Shown here in pieces: positions 37,325-48,398 of a stretch of 64,000 bases of DNA. The number at the start of each line of letters is the position of its first letter. The first letter of the stretch is position 1. Made by a program: the position numbers and the translations under genes. Below the pieces are notes generated by a model. That model was not told the DNA's origin. It was given only the letters and a program-made list of their open reading frames with translations, and did not search any database. The stretch spans positions 1,054,001-1,118,000 of the forward strand of contig NZ_CP118246.1 in assembly GCF_028816455.1 (NCBI RefSeq), given 5' to 3'. The stretch comes from Devosia algicola. Its GTDB lineage: Bacteria > Pseudomonadota > Alphaproteobacteria > Rhizobiales > Devosiaceae.

Positions 37325-38815
37325 TCAGGCCTCGTAATAGTCCCGAACCAGGCGATCAAGCAAGGCGACACCAAAACCCGACCCCCAGGATTCGCTGATC
37401 TTCGTACCGCCACCGCCAAATGCCATCCCTGCAATATCCAGATGCGCCCAAGGCACATCATTGACAAAGCGCTGCAGAAAGTGGGCCGCCGTTATCGAAC
37501 TGGCAAGCCGTCCCGAAGAGTTCTTGATATCGGCCACGCGGCTTTCAATCATCTTGTTGTAGCTGGGAGCGAGCGGCAGGCGCCAGACCTTTTCATTACT
37601 CGCCAGGCCTGCCGCCAGCAGATTGTTCGCCAGCGTCTCGTCATTGGAAAACAATCCGGCATGATCGTGCCCAAGCGCCACTAGAATGGCCCCGGTCAAG
37701 GTCGCCAAGTCTATCATGAATTTTGGCTTAAATCGATCCTGCGTATACCAGAGCGCGTCGGCCAGAACCAACCGCCCCTCCGCGTCGGTATTGATGACTT
37801 CGATCGTCGTCCCCGACATCGCCTTGATGATATCACCCGGTCGCACGGACTTGCCGTCTGGCATATTTTCGACTAGACCAATCACACCCACGACATTGGT
37901 CTTGGCCTTGCGCGTCGACAGGGCATGCATCAGACCGACGACCGCGGCCGCGCCCCCCATATCGCCTTTCATGTCCTCCATTGATCCCGCCGGCTTGATG
38001 GAGATACCGCCAGTATCAAAAACCACGCCCTTTCCCACAAATGCCAGCGGCGCCACGCCGGTTTCTCCGCCATGCCATTGCATGACAACCAGGCGCGCCG
38101 GACGCTCCGAACCTTGTGCGACGCAAAGCAGCGATTCCATACCCAAGGCCCGCATCTGCTCTGGCGTCAGGATTTCAACCTCGACCCCGAGCGCCGATAA
38201 TCCCGAGGCTCGCTCGGCGAACTCCAGCGTCCCCAGTACATTGGCCGGCTCATTCACAAGATCCCGCGCCAGCATCGTGCCTGAAACCGTCCCGTCCCGA
38301 TCGGCAATCGCCGCGTCCACCTTGGTCACATCGGCAACGTGCAACGTAATCTGCAAATCACCTAAAGCATCGTCGTCGTCGGCCCTGGACTTGTATTTAT
38401 CAAATCTATACTGACGCAGTCGCACCCCTGCCACGAGTTCCGCGATCGCTTCGGGCGTTGCGTCAGCATCATCAATTATCACCGCTACATGACGCGCACG
38501 CGTGTGGGCAATCTTGTTCATCAGCGATCCGCCGCGATCGGTCCAGGCGGTGAGCGATGATGCCTCGGCGGGCCCTGCGCCCAGCACCAACAACCTTTTG
38601 CAATCAGTTCCGGCGGGCCGGACAATGTCTAGAACCTGCCCCTGTTTACCGGCAAACGCGCCCGTCTTGGCGGCATGCTCCCAATCGTGACCAGTCGCCG
38701 CCCAGATCTCCTGACCGATGCCCGTAGGCGCCTGCCCTTCGGATGCGTAAATCACAAGAAGATCAGCTGAGGCACCCGACAATTGTGCGGTGCGGACGAA
38801 AAGTTTCTGGGGCAT
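37325..38815 (-). CDS. pepA: Leucyl aminopeptidase (M17)
   Basis: About 496 residues from ATG 38815; a longer frame to 38923 adds residues without family likeness. The two-metal site is visible in GKGVVFDTGGISIKPAGSM, with Lys and Asp, and INTDAEGRLVLADAL, the M17 signature containing metal-binding Asp/Glu and the active Arg. It removes N-terminal residues from peptides and in some bacteria also acts as a regulator. It is transcribed with holC and is divergent from lptF. Confidence 0.95.
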   Translation of the reverse strand: MPQKLFVRTAQLSGASADLLVIYASEGQAPTGIGQEIWAATGHDWEHAAKTGAFAGKQGQVLDIVRPAGTDCKRLLVLGAGPAEASSLTAWTDRGGSLMNKIAHTRARHVAVIIDDADATPEAIAELVAGVRLRQYRFDKYKSRADDDDALGDLQITLHVADVTKVDAAIADRDGTVSGTMLARDLVNEPANVLGTLEFAERASGLSALGVEVEILTPEQMRALGMESLLCVAQGSERPARLVVMQWHGGETGVAPLAFVGKGVVFDTGGISIKPAGSMEDMKGDMGGAAAVVGLMHALSTRKAKTNVVGVIGLVENMPDGKSVRPGDIIKAMSGTTIEVINTDAEGRLVLADALWYTQDRFKPKFMIDLATLTGAILVALGHDHAGLFSNDETLANNLLAAGLASNEKVWRLPLAPSYNKMIESRVADIKNSSGRLASSITAAHFLQRFVNDVPWAHLDIAGMAFGGGGTKISESWGSGFGVALLDRLVRDYYEA

Positions 38816-39050
38816 GAAGATAGGGCCTTGCTGGCGAGTGAACATATTTTTGGCCGCAGGACGCGACCCGCGATCGTTTATTGGCTTTGACGTTCGCGTC
38901 AATCCCGCAACACTGAATTTCAAAGCCAGTGCGAATTTGAACTATTCTGTCACGCACGCTTGAGTCTGACCAACTTTTGCAACAATGTTTATCAATATCC
39001 AGGCCATCGCCGATCCGGCTTGCGCCATGACCCTGAATGCGCCAAATCCC

Positions 39051-40115
39051 ATGAATAGACTGACTGCCTACCTGGCGCGCCAATTTGCAATCGACGCGGT
39101 GATCCTGTTCGGCGTGGTTTCGTTTCTGCTTTGGCTGGTTGGTTGCCTGCGCTCTTTCGATCTAATTTCCGTTAAGGGACAGGGCGTCGCCACCTTGGGC
39201 TGGCAAGCCTTGCTCAGTCTCCCGCCATTGGCGCTGGCGTTTCTTTTCATCTGCGTTGGCATTGGCATGGCCCGAGCGCTTCAGGCCCTGCAGTCAAACC
39301 ATGAGCTACACATCGTTCACACCGTAAACGGGATGGGTGCCATGTTTCGCGCCGTGGCGCTGGTGGCGATAATTGGTGCCATCGCGGCCTTGATACTGTC
39401 CAATTTCATTGCGCCCTATGCCGCACGCCAATCAAACAAACTCACCAATGCTATCGCGGCCGACCTTGTCAGTTCCACCCTCAAGCCGGGACGGTTCACC
39501 CAGGTAACGCCAGGCGTCTTGCTACTAATCGGTGGACGCTCCGGCACGGGACAAATCAAGGAATTCTTTGCCGACGACCGGCGCGATCCCGACACACGCC
39601 GCACCTATATTGCCGAGTCCGCCACCATTTCACGAACCAGCCAGGGCTATGTGCTGGACCTACGTAATGGCTCAGTGCAGTACGACGAGGCGGGTCGCTT
39701 CTCCGAAATCACTTTTGATCGCTACGATCTGGCAATTGAACAGCTGACCGCGCTCGTAACGACCGACAATAGTCTGCATGATCAGGACAGTGCCTCCATG
39801 ATCATGCAAGCCATTAACAGCGCCAGTTGGTCACCACGGGTTACCAACACGCTGGTAGAGCGGTTTGCGGAAGGGCTGAGGGTACTAGGCATTTGCGCTC
39901 TTGTTGTGGGCATCAGCGGCTTTCCTAGTGGGCGGCGAACCGGATTTATTATTCCAATGGAAGCGGCAGTTCTGGCCATGGGGTTCATTGAGCGCGGCAT
40001 CAGCACGTATAGCCCGACTGGCCCCACCAGCGGCGCGCTTATCATGATGGTCCTTGGTGTAGCGCTGATCTTTGTGCGCACCCGCCCGCGAACGATGCCG
40101 GGAATGGTGGCATGA
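39051..40115 (+). CDS. lptF: LPS export permease LptF
   Basis: A 354-residue inner-membrane subunit of the LptB2FG complex that lifts lipopolysaccharide out of the inner membrane. The start at 39051 gives MNRLTAYLARQFAIDAVILF, the family start and first helix. Other helices lie at about residues 50-75 and 100-125, with three more at the C-terminus, and a periplasmic beta domain lies between (QVTPGVLLLIGGRSG, RRTYIAESATIS). It overlaps lptG by four bases. Confidence 0.93.
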   Translation: MNRLTAYLARQFAIDAVILFGVVSFLLWLVGCLRSFDLISVKGQGVATLGWQALLSLPPLALAFLFICVGIGMARALQALQSNHELHIVHTVNGMGAMFRAVALVAIIGAIAALILSNFIAPYAARQSNKLTNAIAADLVSSTLKPGRFTQVTPGVLLLIGGRSGTGQIKEFFADDRRDPDTRRTYIAESATISRTSQGYVLDLRNGSVQYDEAGRFSEITFDRYDLAIEQLTALVTTDNSLHDQDSASMIMQAINSASWSPRVTNTLVERFAEGLRVLGICALVVGISGFPSGRRTGFIIPMEAAVLAMGFIERGISTYSPTGPTSGALIMMVLGVALIFVRTRPRTMPGMVA

Positions 40116-41184
40116 ACACAATTGATTGGTTGGTACTGCGACGCCTCGGCGGCCGCATCGGCATAACCTTACTCGTTATCTACGGCATCATCGCGTTGGT
40201 CGAATCTCTCGACACTTGGCGATTTCAATATGTGACCGAAAAATTCGGCACACTAGTAGCGATACTGATGGTGATGGCCAGCGCGGTCCGATGGACCATA
40301 AAGACGTTGCCTGTGACCGTCCTGATGGGCGCCATTTTAGGCATAATGGATCTGAAGTCGCATCGCGAGCCTGACAGTCATCAACGCCAGCGGCATCTCC
40401 ATCTGGCGCATAGTCCGCGCTCCACTCATTGGCCTTTTCATTACCAGCATGGTGGTTTCGGTCGGGCTTGAGACGGTCAGCACACAAATCAACCGGGTGT
40501 TGAACCCCACGCCGCCTGGCGCAGCCGCGTCACTTACGCCCGCTGGCGAAATCTGGCTTGAGCAACGCAGCGGCGACACCCGCTATGTTCTGATGGCGCT
40601 CGGCATGCAGCCTGGCGGTGCCGTTCTCAATGGTGTGACGGTTTTCAACATCGGCGCAGAATCGCAAAAACGCATTACCGCCGACCAGGCCGACCTGATG
40701 GACGGGAAGTGGGTGCTCGTAAATGCGGTCGGCGACAGCCCTGACCGCCCCCCGGAGCGTCTATCCAACTATACTTTACCCACGACATCTACCCCCGCCG
40801 AAATCAGTTTGAAACTGTCCTCGACTGAAGACATGACCATTTTCGAGCCTGATTGACCTGCTAAATCGCGGCGTTGCCGATCCCAGCATTCATGCCGCCG
40901 CCCAGATGCGCGTGATCAAGCTGCTGGCGCTTCCGCTTGTGCTTTGCGGCTCGCTGCTAATTGCATTTGCATTTACCGCAGGTTATCGAAGGTCAGATAG
41001 ATATGGTGCAGCGATCCTTTATGGGATCGTCTTGGGTTTTGTGGTTTTTATGATTACCGAGATGGCGGACCGGGCAGGGTCCAGCGGCGTACTCGATCCG
41101 GGGTTTGCAGCAGTTGGACCGGCTTTCGTGGCTATTGTGATCGGAGTTACTGTGCTCCTTTACAAGGAAGACGGGCGAACGTGA
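40112..41184 (+). CDS. lptG: LPS export permease LptG, two frameshifts
   Basis: Partner of LptF, about 356 residues after repair. It begins NTIDWLVLRRLGGRIGITLL. The frame breaks at 40370-40371, where CGCGAGCCTGAC should be CGCGAGCTGAC (restoring SHRELTVINASGISIWRIV), and at 40848-40849, where TTCGAGCCTGATT should be TTCGAGCTGATT (restoring FELIDLLNRGVADPSIHAA). The C-terminal helices (VIKLLALPLVLCGSLLIAFA, then YGIVLGFVVFMI) would otherwise look like a separate small gene at 40906-41184. LPS export is normally essential, so these breaks are very probably not real. It overlaps lptD by four bases. Confidence 0.92.
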
Positions 41185-43484
41185 CGGGCGCAAACCGACA
41201 TAGAGCGACAGCATACGCGTTCCGCGCCGCTTTGGCGGTTGCGCTCGTTTCGACCTGGGTATCCGGTACCGCACTCGGGCAGAGCCTGATGCCGCTCGAC
41301 CTATTCAACGCCCCGATCAGTGCCGACGCGCCCGCCTCGGTAGATGCGCAATCCCTGACCTTTGACGCCAATACCAGTGTCATAACGGCCCTGGGCGACG
41401 TTGTGTTCCTCTATGACGGATATACGATCAAGGGCCAGCGCCTGGTATTCAATCGCCGTAGTAACGACGTTAAGTTCGTTGGTGCGGTTACGATTATTGA
41501 TCCATCCGGAAATATCCTGGAAACCGAAAATTTCAGCATGACCGGCGGTATGAAAAAGGCGCTGATCTCCAGCTTCACCATCACCGCCTACGATGGCTCG
41601 CGCATAACCGCCGACAGTGCCGACTATGACACAACGCTTCAAACCATGCTGATCAACGCCCAATATGCGCCGTGCGGTGCCTGCGTGGATGACAAGGGAC
41701 GCCGCATCGGTTGGTCGGTATCAGCATCCACCTTCACCACGAACGAAGTGGATGGGTCGATTTATATGGATCAGCCCCATCTCGAAATATTGGGCATACC
41801 CATCGCCTGGTTACCATTTCTGTGGTTGCCCGACACCAGCGACACTATTCTCGATGACTTTGACACGCCCTCAATAGACTATAGTGAAGATATTGGGGCC
41901 AAGGTCACCGTACCGTATCGCGCCTATAGCAGCCGCTACACGGACATCATTCTGACGCCCAGCCTTGTCAGCCAGCAGGGTCTGCTGTTCGGCGCAGAAT
42001 GGCGACAGCGATTTGACAATGGTGCGATCCGGATCAAAGGTTCGGGAATTTATCAGTTCGGACGCAGCAGATTTACCGGTCGGGTCGGTGATCTCGATTG
42101 GCGCGGTGCCATCCAGACATCGGGCGAGTTCCGGCCAGTCGAGGACTGGACCGTGGGGTGGTCTTATACCGCATTTACGGACGCTGCATATTTTAGCGAC
42201 TATCTTCTCTCAACCGACAAGTCGAGCATCAACGAGGTCTATGCACAGAACCTGACGCAGGACACGTTTATCGACGTCAGGCTGCAGCAGTTCAACAAGT
42301 TGGGCGAGGTCACTGACGCAAGTCAGCAGCAGCAAGGCAAAAACCTGCCGGTGGTGCGGTTCGACAATGTCACAATGTTGGCCAAGGGCATGGGTCAACT
42401 CGAATTGTCCGGCCGCCTCCTCGGCGTTCAGCGCGACAGCGAAACGTCGACCCACACGGTCAATGGTGTGCCCTACAAATTCGGGTATGCCGGCAACAAG
42501 CTTCACGTCGCATTGCAGGCAGGTTGGCAAAACCAGTTTATCGGCGCAGGCGGTTTTGTTGCCACCCCTTATCTTGGCGGTCGCCTGGATGTTGCCCAGT
42601 ATGATGGCGCCGGCACTTTCCCGGGAGGCGCAACCTCGCTGTTCAGTGCCACCCCGATTGCCGCAATGGACGTTCGCTTTCCCATGGCCGCTAACGATGG
42701 ATCGGTGACCCAATTAATCGAACCGATCGCACAATTGGTCTATCGCGGCAGCAACACCACGGCGGTCGGCATCACCAATGACAACGCGCAGAGCTTTGTC
42801 TTCGACGACACCAACCTGTTCAGTTACAACCGGTTTTCCGGCTCGGACAGACAAGAAACCGGCCTGAGGGCAAATATCGGCGGGCGCTACCAGGCCAATT
42901 TTATCGACGGCAGCTATCTCGAACTGATCGCTGGACAATCCTTCCAACTGGCCGGCAGCAACGCCTTTGCGATGCCGGATCAGGCTCAGACCGGCATCGG
43001 GTCCGGCCTGGACGTCTCATCATCTTATGCCGTCATCGGTGCCTACGGCGCGATGAACCGCAACCTCAAGGGTGGCGGCAAACTACAGATTAACACCGCC
43101 ACCGGCGGCGTCTCCCGCGCTGGACTTGGTGTCAGCTACGCCAATGCCGGCTATGCAGCGACGCTGGATTACGACTATGTTGCCGCCAATAGCGCCACGG
43201 GCGTGCTCGCCGATCAACACGAAGTCGGCGCCGAACTCAGTGTTCCCATAGCCGACTATTGGTCAGTCAGCGGCAACACATATTGGGACTTGCGCGCCAA
43301 CACCTGGTTGCAGGTAGGGGGCGCGTTGCAGTATGACGATGGCTATCTGTTGCTTCGAGCCACGGCAAGCCGGACTGGTTCAACCAATGTGAGCCCCAAC
43401 GAAACCCGGATTACCGGTTCGATTAAGCTCAAGGCCCCCGCTGGTTTCAATCTGGGTTACAGTTCGAATCTACCCGGATTTTAG
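41181..43484 (+). CDS. lptD: LPS assembly outer-membrane protein LptD
   Basis: A 767-residue outer-membrane barrel that inserts lipopolysaccharide into the outer leaflet. A signal sequence ends near residue 32 (TALGQ). The OstA/LptA-like N-terminal domain follows (ADAPASVDAQSLTFDANTSV, GDVVFLYDGYTIKGQRLVFN), then QYAPCGACVDD and the barrel, with alternating strands to the final SIKLKAPAGFNLGYSSNLPGF region. Few cysteines are present (the CGAC pair only), so the disulfide scheme of E. coli LptD does not apply, as usual in alphaproteobacteria. Confidence 0.93.
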   Translation: MTGANRHRATAYAFRAALAVALVSTWVSGTALGQSLMPLDLFNAPISADAPASVDAQSLTFDANTSVITALGDVVFLYDGYTIKGQRLVFNRRSNDVKFVGAVTIIDPSGNILETENFSMTGGMKKALISSFTITAYDGSRITADSADYDTTLQTMLINAQYAPCGACVDDKGRRIGWSVSASTFTTNEVDGSIYMDQPHLEILGIPIAWLPFLWLPDTSDTILDDFDTPSIDYSEDIGAKVTVPYRAYSSRYTDIILTPSLVSQQGLLFGAEWRQRFDNGAIRIKGSGIYQFGRSRFTGRVGDLDWRGAIQTSGEFRPVEDWTVGWSYTAFTDAAYFSDYLLSTDKSSINEVYAQNLTQDTFIDVRLQQFNKLGEVTDASQQQQGKNLPVVRFDNVTMLAKGMGQLELSGRLLGVQRDSETSTHTVNGVPYKFGYAGNKLHVALQAGWQNQFIGAGGFVATPYLGGRLDVAQYDGAGTFPGGATSLFSATPIAAMDVRFPMAANDGSVTQLIEPIAQLVYRGSNTTAVGITNDNAQSFVFDDTNLFSYNRFSGSDRQETGLRANIGGRYQANFIDGSYLELIAGQSFQLAGSNAFAMPDQAQTGIGSGLDVSSSYAVIGAYGAMNRNLKGGGKLQINTATGGVSRAGLGVSYANAGYAATLDYDYVAANSATGVLADQHEVGAELSVPIADYWSVSGNTYWDLRANTWLQVGGALQYDDGYLLLRATASRTGSTNVSPNETRITGSIKLKAPAGFNLGYSSNLPGF

Positions 43485-43546
43485 CCGCAATTTTTGCCTA
43501 GCACACTGCGCAACGGACCAACGGGTCCAATGCCAATAACTGACGG

Positions 43547-44465
43547 ATGAGGATGATGGCGATTGCTCTAATGAGACACAGCGCTAGCGCAGTTCTAATC
43601 GGGATCATGCTGTGCGTGGCGACGGCTTTGCCAAGCCAGGCGGCCGCAGTCAAGGTTTCGGTAAACGGCCAGCCAATTACCGACGTGCAGATTTCGCAGC
43701 GCGTCAAGCTTTTCGCGCTGGAAGGCAATAAATCAGGTCGAAACGGCGCGACCAAACAATTGATCGACGAAGCACTGCAGGCTCCAGGAAGCCAAGCGCC
43801 TCGGGATCACCGTTTCGAACGCCCAGGTCGACAGTGCCTATCAGCAGGTGGCCCGCAACATCAAGATCAGCAAGGACAAACTGACCCAAATGCTGCAAGG
43901 ACAGGGCGTCAGCATCGAATCGCTGCAAGATCGCCTGCGTGCCGCTATTGCCTGGAACGGTGTTACCGAAGCCGCCATTATGCCACAGGTTCAGGTTTCC
44001 GAGCTTGAGCTTGATAAGCAGGCGGCCGAAAAGATGAATTCCTACAATGGCTTCGACTATATCTTGAAGGAAGTGATTTTCGTGGCGCCCGGTGGGCGCG
44101 GCGCCAGCGGACGCACATCACAGGCCAACCGCTATCGCCAGCAGTTCAAAGGTTGTGACAGCGCCGTTGACCTGTCGCTCAACTATACAGATGCCGCCGT
44201 CATCGACCTGGGTCGTCGCAATGCGACCCAACTGCCAGAAGCCGTTGCCAAGGAATTGGCGGGCCTCAACGTTGGCGGTATCACCCGACCGCGTGTCGTC
44301 AACACCGGCGTTTCGATGCTGGCAGTGTGCGAAAAGGCAGTGGCCGAAGATTTGACCTTTATCAAGAGTGACCTACGCGCGAATGCCGGCAATGCCGCTC
44401 TTGAAACCAAAGCTACCAATTATCTCGAAGATCTGCGCTCTCGCGCCAAGATCATTTACAATTGA
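43547..44465 (+). CDS. SurA-like periplasmic peptidyl-prolyl isomerase/chaperone, frameshifted
   Basis: About 305 residues after repair. A signal peptide (IGIMLCVATALPSQA) precedes VKVSVNGQPITDVQISQRVK, the SurA N-domain opening. A base inserted at 43780-43781 (CTGCAGGCTCCAG for CTGCAGCTCCAG) breaks the frame; repair gives EALQLQEAKRLGITVSNAQV. The helical N-domain continues through SIESLQDRLRAAIAWN, and a parvulin-like region with YILKEVIFVAPGG and VGGITRPRVVNTGVSMLAV follows. It lies between lptD and pdxA, the classical place of surA, and would assist outer-membrane protein folding. Confidence 0.88.
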
Positions 44466-44472
44466 TCGCACG

Positions 44473-44492
44473 GCGCCCGGCACGCCGGGCGC
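44473..44492 (+). terminator. Stem-loop between the surA-like gene and pdxA
   Basis: GCGCCCGG, loop CACG, CCGGGCGC: a perfect 8-bp stem right after the surA-like stop. No T-run follows (ATTCAATAATTCT), so read-through into pdxA is likely. Confidence 0.55.
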
Positions 44493-44522
44493 ATTCAATA
44501 ATTCTGCGTATTTGGGGCCAGA

Positions 44523-45524
44523 ATGGACAAGCCGCTTGCAATAAGCATGGGGGAGCCGGCCGGTATTGGGCCTGACCTCATTCTTCAACTTTATGAAAAC
44601 CGCGCCAAGAACGAATTGCCGCCATTTTGCCTGTTCGGGAATGCTGAATTTCTACAAGCACGCGCCAAACGACTGGGCTTGGGTCTCAACATTGCCAGCA
44701 CAAGCGTTGCCGAGGCGGGAAAAACCTTCGCCGACGCGCTGCCGGTTGTGTCAATTGCCGGACTGATTTCAGATAGTCCAGGCAAAGCCAGCGCCCTTAC
44801 GGGCAAAGTGGTCATCGGCGCCATCGAGCAAGCGGTCGCTGCCGTCCAGACGGGAACCTGTCGAGCGTTGGTCACCGCACCAATTCACAAGGCTGCCCTC
44901 TACCACGCCGGTTTCAAGCATCCCGGTCATACCGAATTTCTTGCCTATCTCTGCGCCAAGGGCAGCAAGGAGCGCCGACCGGTCATGATGCTCGCGCATA
45001 ACGACCTGCGCGTTATCCCTGTGACCATCCACACCCCGATCAAAGATGTGCCTTCGCAACTGACACGGGCCAGCATCGTCGAAACGGTTACCGCTGCCCA
45101 TTATGATCTTCGACTGCGCTTTGGCATCGGCCAACCGCGTATCGCCGTCGCTGGCCTTAATCCGCATGCCGGCGAAAGTGGTAATATCGGCTCGGAAGAA
45201 ACCGACATCATCGGCCCAGCCATCGACCAACTGCGCTATGCCGGAATCAATGTCGAAGGCCCCTTTCCCGCCGACACACTTTTTTATCCCCGCCACTGGC
45301 GCCGATATGATGTGATCATTGCAATGTACCATGATCAGGCGCTCATCCCGATCAAGACGGTCGCCTTCGAGGAGGCAGTCAACGTTACCCTGGGGTTGCC
45401 AATTGTTCGCACTTCGCCCGATCACGGTACCGCCTTTGAACTCGCCGGTACCGGACGCGGCTCTACCAGGAGCCTGCTCGCAGCTATTCGCATGGCCGAT
45501 GAGTTGACCCGTGGTCGCGACTAA
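44523..45524 (+). CDS. pdxA: 4-hydroxythreonine-4-phosphate dehydrogenase
   Basis: A 333-residue enzyme of pyridoxal phosphate synthesis. It opens [19 protein letters not shown] and has the metal-binding histidines of the family in [23 protein letters not shown] and [12 protein letters not shown]. The C-terminal [14 protein letters not shown] is standard. Its stop overlaps the rsmA start, the usual surA-pdxA-rsmA arrangement. Confidence 0.96.
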   Translation: MDKPLAISMGEPAGIGPDLILQLYENRAKNELPPFCLFGNAEFLQARAKRLGLGLNIASTSVAEAGKTFADALPVVSIAGLISDSPGKASALTGKVVIGAIEQAVAAVQTGTCRALVTAPIHKAALYHAGFKHPGHTEFLAYLCAKGSKERRPVMMLAHNDLRVIPVTIHTPIKDVPSQLTRASIVETVTAAHYDLRLRFGIGQPRIAVAGLNPHAGESGNIGSEETDIIGPAIDQLRYAGINVEGPFPADTLFYPRHWRRYDVIIAMYHDQALIPIKTVAFEEAVNVTLGLPIVRTSPDHGTAFELAGTGRGSTRSLLAAIRMADELTRGRD

Positions 45525-46371
45525 TGAGCCAGATTGACGCGCTCCCGCCATTGCGCGAAGTCATTGCCGAACATGGCCTGCGCGCCAAAAAGGAGCTCGG
45601 CCAGAACTTCCTTCTCGATCTCAACCTGACCGCGCGTATTGCCCGCGTTGGGGGGCCACTTGATGGAGTCCGTGTGCTTGAGGTCGGTCCGGGCCCTGGT
45701 GGCTTGACCCGGGCCCTGCTTGCCGAAGGTGCCGCCGAAGTCATCGCCATCGAACGCGACCCTCGCACCCTGCCCGCTCTGGCACAAATCGCCGACGCGT
45801 ACCCGGGCCGTTTGACAATTGTTTCAGGTGACGCCCTGGAGATCGATTATCCCACGCTCGCCAGAAATCCGACAAGAATTATCGCCAATCTGCCGTACAA
45901 CATCGCGACGCCATTGCTGACAGGATGGCTCACTACCGCACCTTGGCCGCCCTTTTTGAAAGCCTTACACTAATGTTTCAGCGCGAAGTGGCGGAACGTA
46001 TCTGCGCACGTCCCGGCGACGAGGCCTATGGTCGATTGGCCGTGCTGGCGGGGTGGCGCTGCGAGGCGCGCATTGCGTTTAACGTCAGTCGCGAAGCCTT
46101 CACACCGCAGCCAAATGTCACCTCGGCGGTCGTCCACCTCAAACCCCGCCGCGTCGATGCAACTGTCGCTGTCCGCGATCTCGAAAATGTCACCAAGGCC
46201 GCATTCGGTCAGCGCAGAAAAATGGTGCGCCAGAGTTTGAAGTCACTGGGGGTGGCAGTTCCGGCTTTGCTCGAAACCGCGAGTCTTGAGGGAAACGAAC
46301 GCGCCGAGGAATTGCCGATTGAGGCCTTTCTGGCGATGGCACGTGCCTTGCCATCCTTGCGACCGGCCTGA
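45524..46371 (+). CDS. rsmA: 16S rRNA dimethyladenosine transferase, frameshifted
   Basis: It dimethylates two adjacent adenines near the 3' end of 16S rRNA. Motifs are [29 protein letters not shown] (SAM site) and [14 protein letters not shown] (catalytic NLPY). The frame breaks near 45953-45962 (CCCTTTTTGAAAGCC), where one base is missing from the T5 or A3 run; adding it leads into [14 protein letters not shown] and the C-terminal domain ending at 46371. Unlike most breaks in the window this one is not at GAGCT. About 282 residues after repair, normal for the family. Confidence 0.9.
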
Positions 46372-46379
46372 CCCTAGAC

Positions 46380-47018
46380 CTATAACCGATCGATCTGGTC
46401 CTGCAGGTCATCGACAAAGCTATCGAGTTCAGTCCACCGCAAACGCGCCAACCGTGCAGCGGCCAGAATCGTGCGCACCTTTTGTGACGACGCTTCCAGA
46501 TCGTCATTGACGATAACGTAATCGTACTCATTGTAATGCTGCATTTCGAGCTTGGCATTGCGCAGGCGCTTTTCAATGGTGCCAACGCTGTCCTGGGCCC
46601 GCCGCTCAAGCCTGGCGCGCAACTCCTCGATCGTCGGCGGCAGGATGAATACCGTCACCATATCGGCGCGACTTTTCTCATACAGTTGCAGTGTGCCCTG
46701 ATAATCGATGTCGAATAGAATATCGTTGCCGGCCAGCAGCTGTTCTTCGACCTTGGCGCGGGGCGTGCCGTAATAGTTGTCGTGCACTTTTGCCCATTCG
46801 AGCAACTCATCGTCCGCCTTCATTCGCTCGAAGGTCGGCACGTCAATGAAATAATAGTGGGTGCCATCCACCTCATCGTTTCGCCGCGCCCGCGTGGTGA
46901 CTGAAACTGACAGGCGGATATTGGGGTCCTGTGCGAACAGCGACCGCGATATCGAGGATTTCCCCGCACCCGAAGGCGACGCTATGACCAGCATGACGCC
47001 GCGACGCGCAAAATCCAT
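46380..47018 (-). CDS. gmk: Guanylate kinase
   Basis: A 212-residue kinase that makes GDP from GMP. The start at 47018 gives MDFARRGVMLVIASPSGAGK with the P-loop at residues 13-22; a longer frame to 47075 is less likely. Further marks are SVSVTTRARRNDEVDGTHYY (GMP-binding region) and FDIDYQGTLQLYEK. It follows mltG on the same strand, the typical mltG-gmk pair of alphaproteobacteria. Confidence 0.95.
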   Translation of the reverse strand: MDFARRGVMLVIASPSGAGKSSISRSLFAQDPNIRLSVSVTTRARRNDEVDGTHYYFIDVPTFERMKADDELLEWAKVHDNYYGTPRAKVEEQLLAGNDILFDIDYQGTLQLYEKSRADMVTVFILPPTIEELRARLERRAQDSVGTIEKRLRNAKLEMQHYNEYDYVIVNDDLEASSQKVRTILAAARLARLRWTELDSFVDDLQDQIDRL

Positions 47019-47112
47019 TCCGATACCCTGCCCTGCTCGATCTGACGACTCGTGAACGCTAGTTGATCGATCCATGTTCCGAGGTCAAGACCGCTGCCCC
47101 AATTCCGCCAGA

Positions 47113-48235
47113 TTATTGGGGCGCCGCCTCACCAGCCTGATCGGCTTCTATCGCATCCTTGGCAGCGTCGGCATCCGCTTCCGCGTTCTTTGCCGCCTCG
47201 CGCTCGATGGCCCGCAATTTGGCGACATTCTCCCGATGCTCCTTGTAGGCTCGACGCAAAGACATGTCCGTCCGCTGGATCGGCAGTCGCCGCCACAAAA
47301 TACAGGTAATCATGGCTGTCAGGATGCGCCACCGCCTTGATGGCATCGATACCCGGATTAGCAATCGGGGTCGGCGGCAGCCCGTCAATCTGATAGGTAT
47401 TAAACGGCGTTTGCTGCTCAATTTCTGACCGCCGGAGGCCACGCCCCAACTTCGACTGGCCCTTGGTGATGCCATAAATGATGGTAGGATCGGACTGTAG
47501 TCGCATGCTCTGCTTCAAGCGATTGATAAAGACAGCGGCCACTTCTGGTCGTTCTGTCGCAACCCCCGTTTCCTTTTCGACGATCGAGGCCAGAATTACC
47601 ATTTCTTCAGGCGTCTTTATCGGCAGGTCCGGCGCACGCGTTGCCCACACTTCGTCGACCGCGTCCGTCATTGCCTTCTGCATCGTACTCAAGACATCGT
47701 TGCGGTCATCGCCCGGCACATAATCATAGGATCCCGGCAACACCGAGCCTTCTGCGGGCAGCGTAGATATCTCTCCCTTGAGATTTGCATCAGCGTTCAA
47801 CCGCTGCACGACCTCCCAGCCTGTCCACCCCTCAGGGATGGTTACGGCATAGCGGATAGGATCGCCCTCCGTCAGTTCCCGCAATATGTCTGCCATGCTG
47901 GCACCAGCGGGAATCTTGAAATCCCCCTTCTTGATCGGCTTTTTGATGTCAAGAACACGGCCGCCGATCTGGAAAATCATGTTGTTGCTGATCAACCCTG
48001 CCGACTCGAGGCGCTGGCCGGTCAGGCCCATGCCATTACCCGATTCAACTCTGAATACCGTTTCGCCCGAACTGGGACCGTCGCCATAAAACTGGGACGC
48101 CCCGTATAACACGACCCCGCAGGCAACGAGCATGCCGAGAACAAACAGCGACAACAGGCCGTTCAGAATATCGATGAAACCGTTGCGGCGGCGAGGCTTT
48201 GCGCGACGTGACTTGCGATCATTCATGTTGCTCAA
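47113..48235 (-). CDS. mltG: Endolytic murein transglycosylase MltG, frameshifted
   Basis: A YceG-like protein that cuts nascent peptidoglycan strands and sets their length. A cytoplasmic basic N-terminus is followed by one membrane helix (about residues 23-44), a LysM-like part, and the catalytic domain with E220 in ILASIVEKETG and SDPTIIYGITKGQSK. Near the end the frame breaks at 47248-47249: coding strand TCGAGCCTACAAG should be TCGAGCTACAAG, giving FASSYKEHRENVAKLRAIE and a stop at 47113. Without repair it ends at 47129 in an unrelated tail. It starts 163 bases after fabF on the same strand. Confidence 0.93.
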
Positions 48236-48398
48236 TATCCCAGCTGGACCGTCGCGACGCCCGGCGCCCTCGGATCAATAAATTCGACTGCCGCCTGGCT
48301 CACCGATGCGACGGCATAATCTCGGCGCCGTCCGAACTTGACAAGAGCGGCATCGGACAGAGCGGCCAATATGAACTGAATTTGACCCGCCCGCGCGC

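Noticed and set aside
40906..41184. Independent small membrane-protein gene
   Set aside because: It is the C-terminal part of lptG, separated only by an insertion at 40848-40849.
44473..44492. Full terminator after the surA-like gene
   Set aside because: The stem is strong but has no T-run, and the surA-pdxA-rsmA order is usually co-transcribed, so it is listed only as a hairpin.
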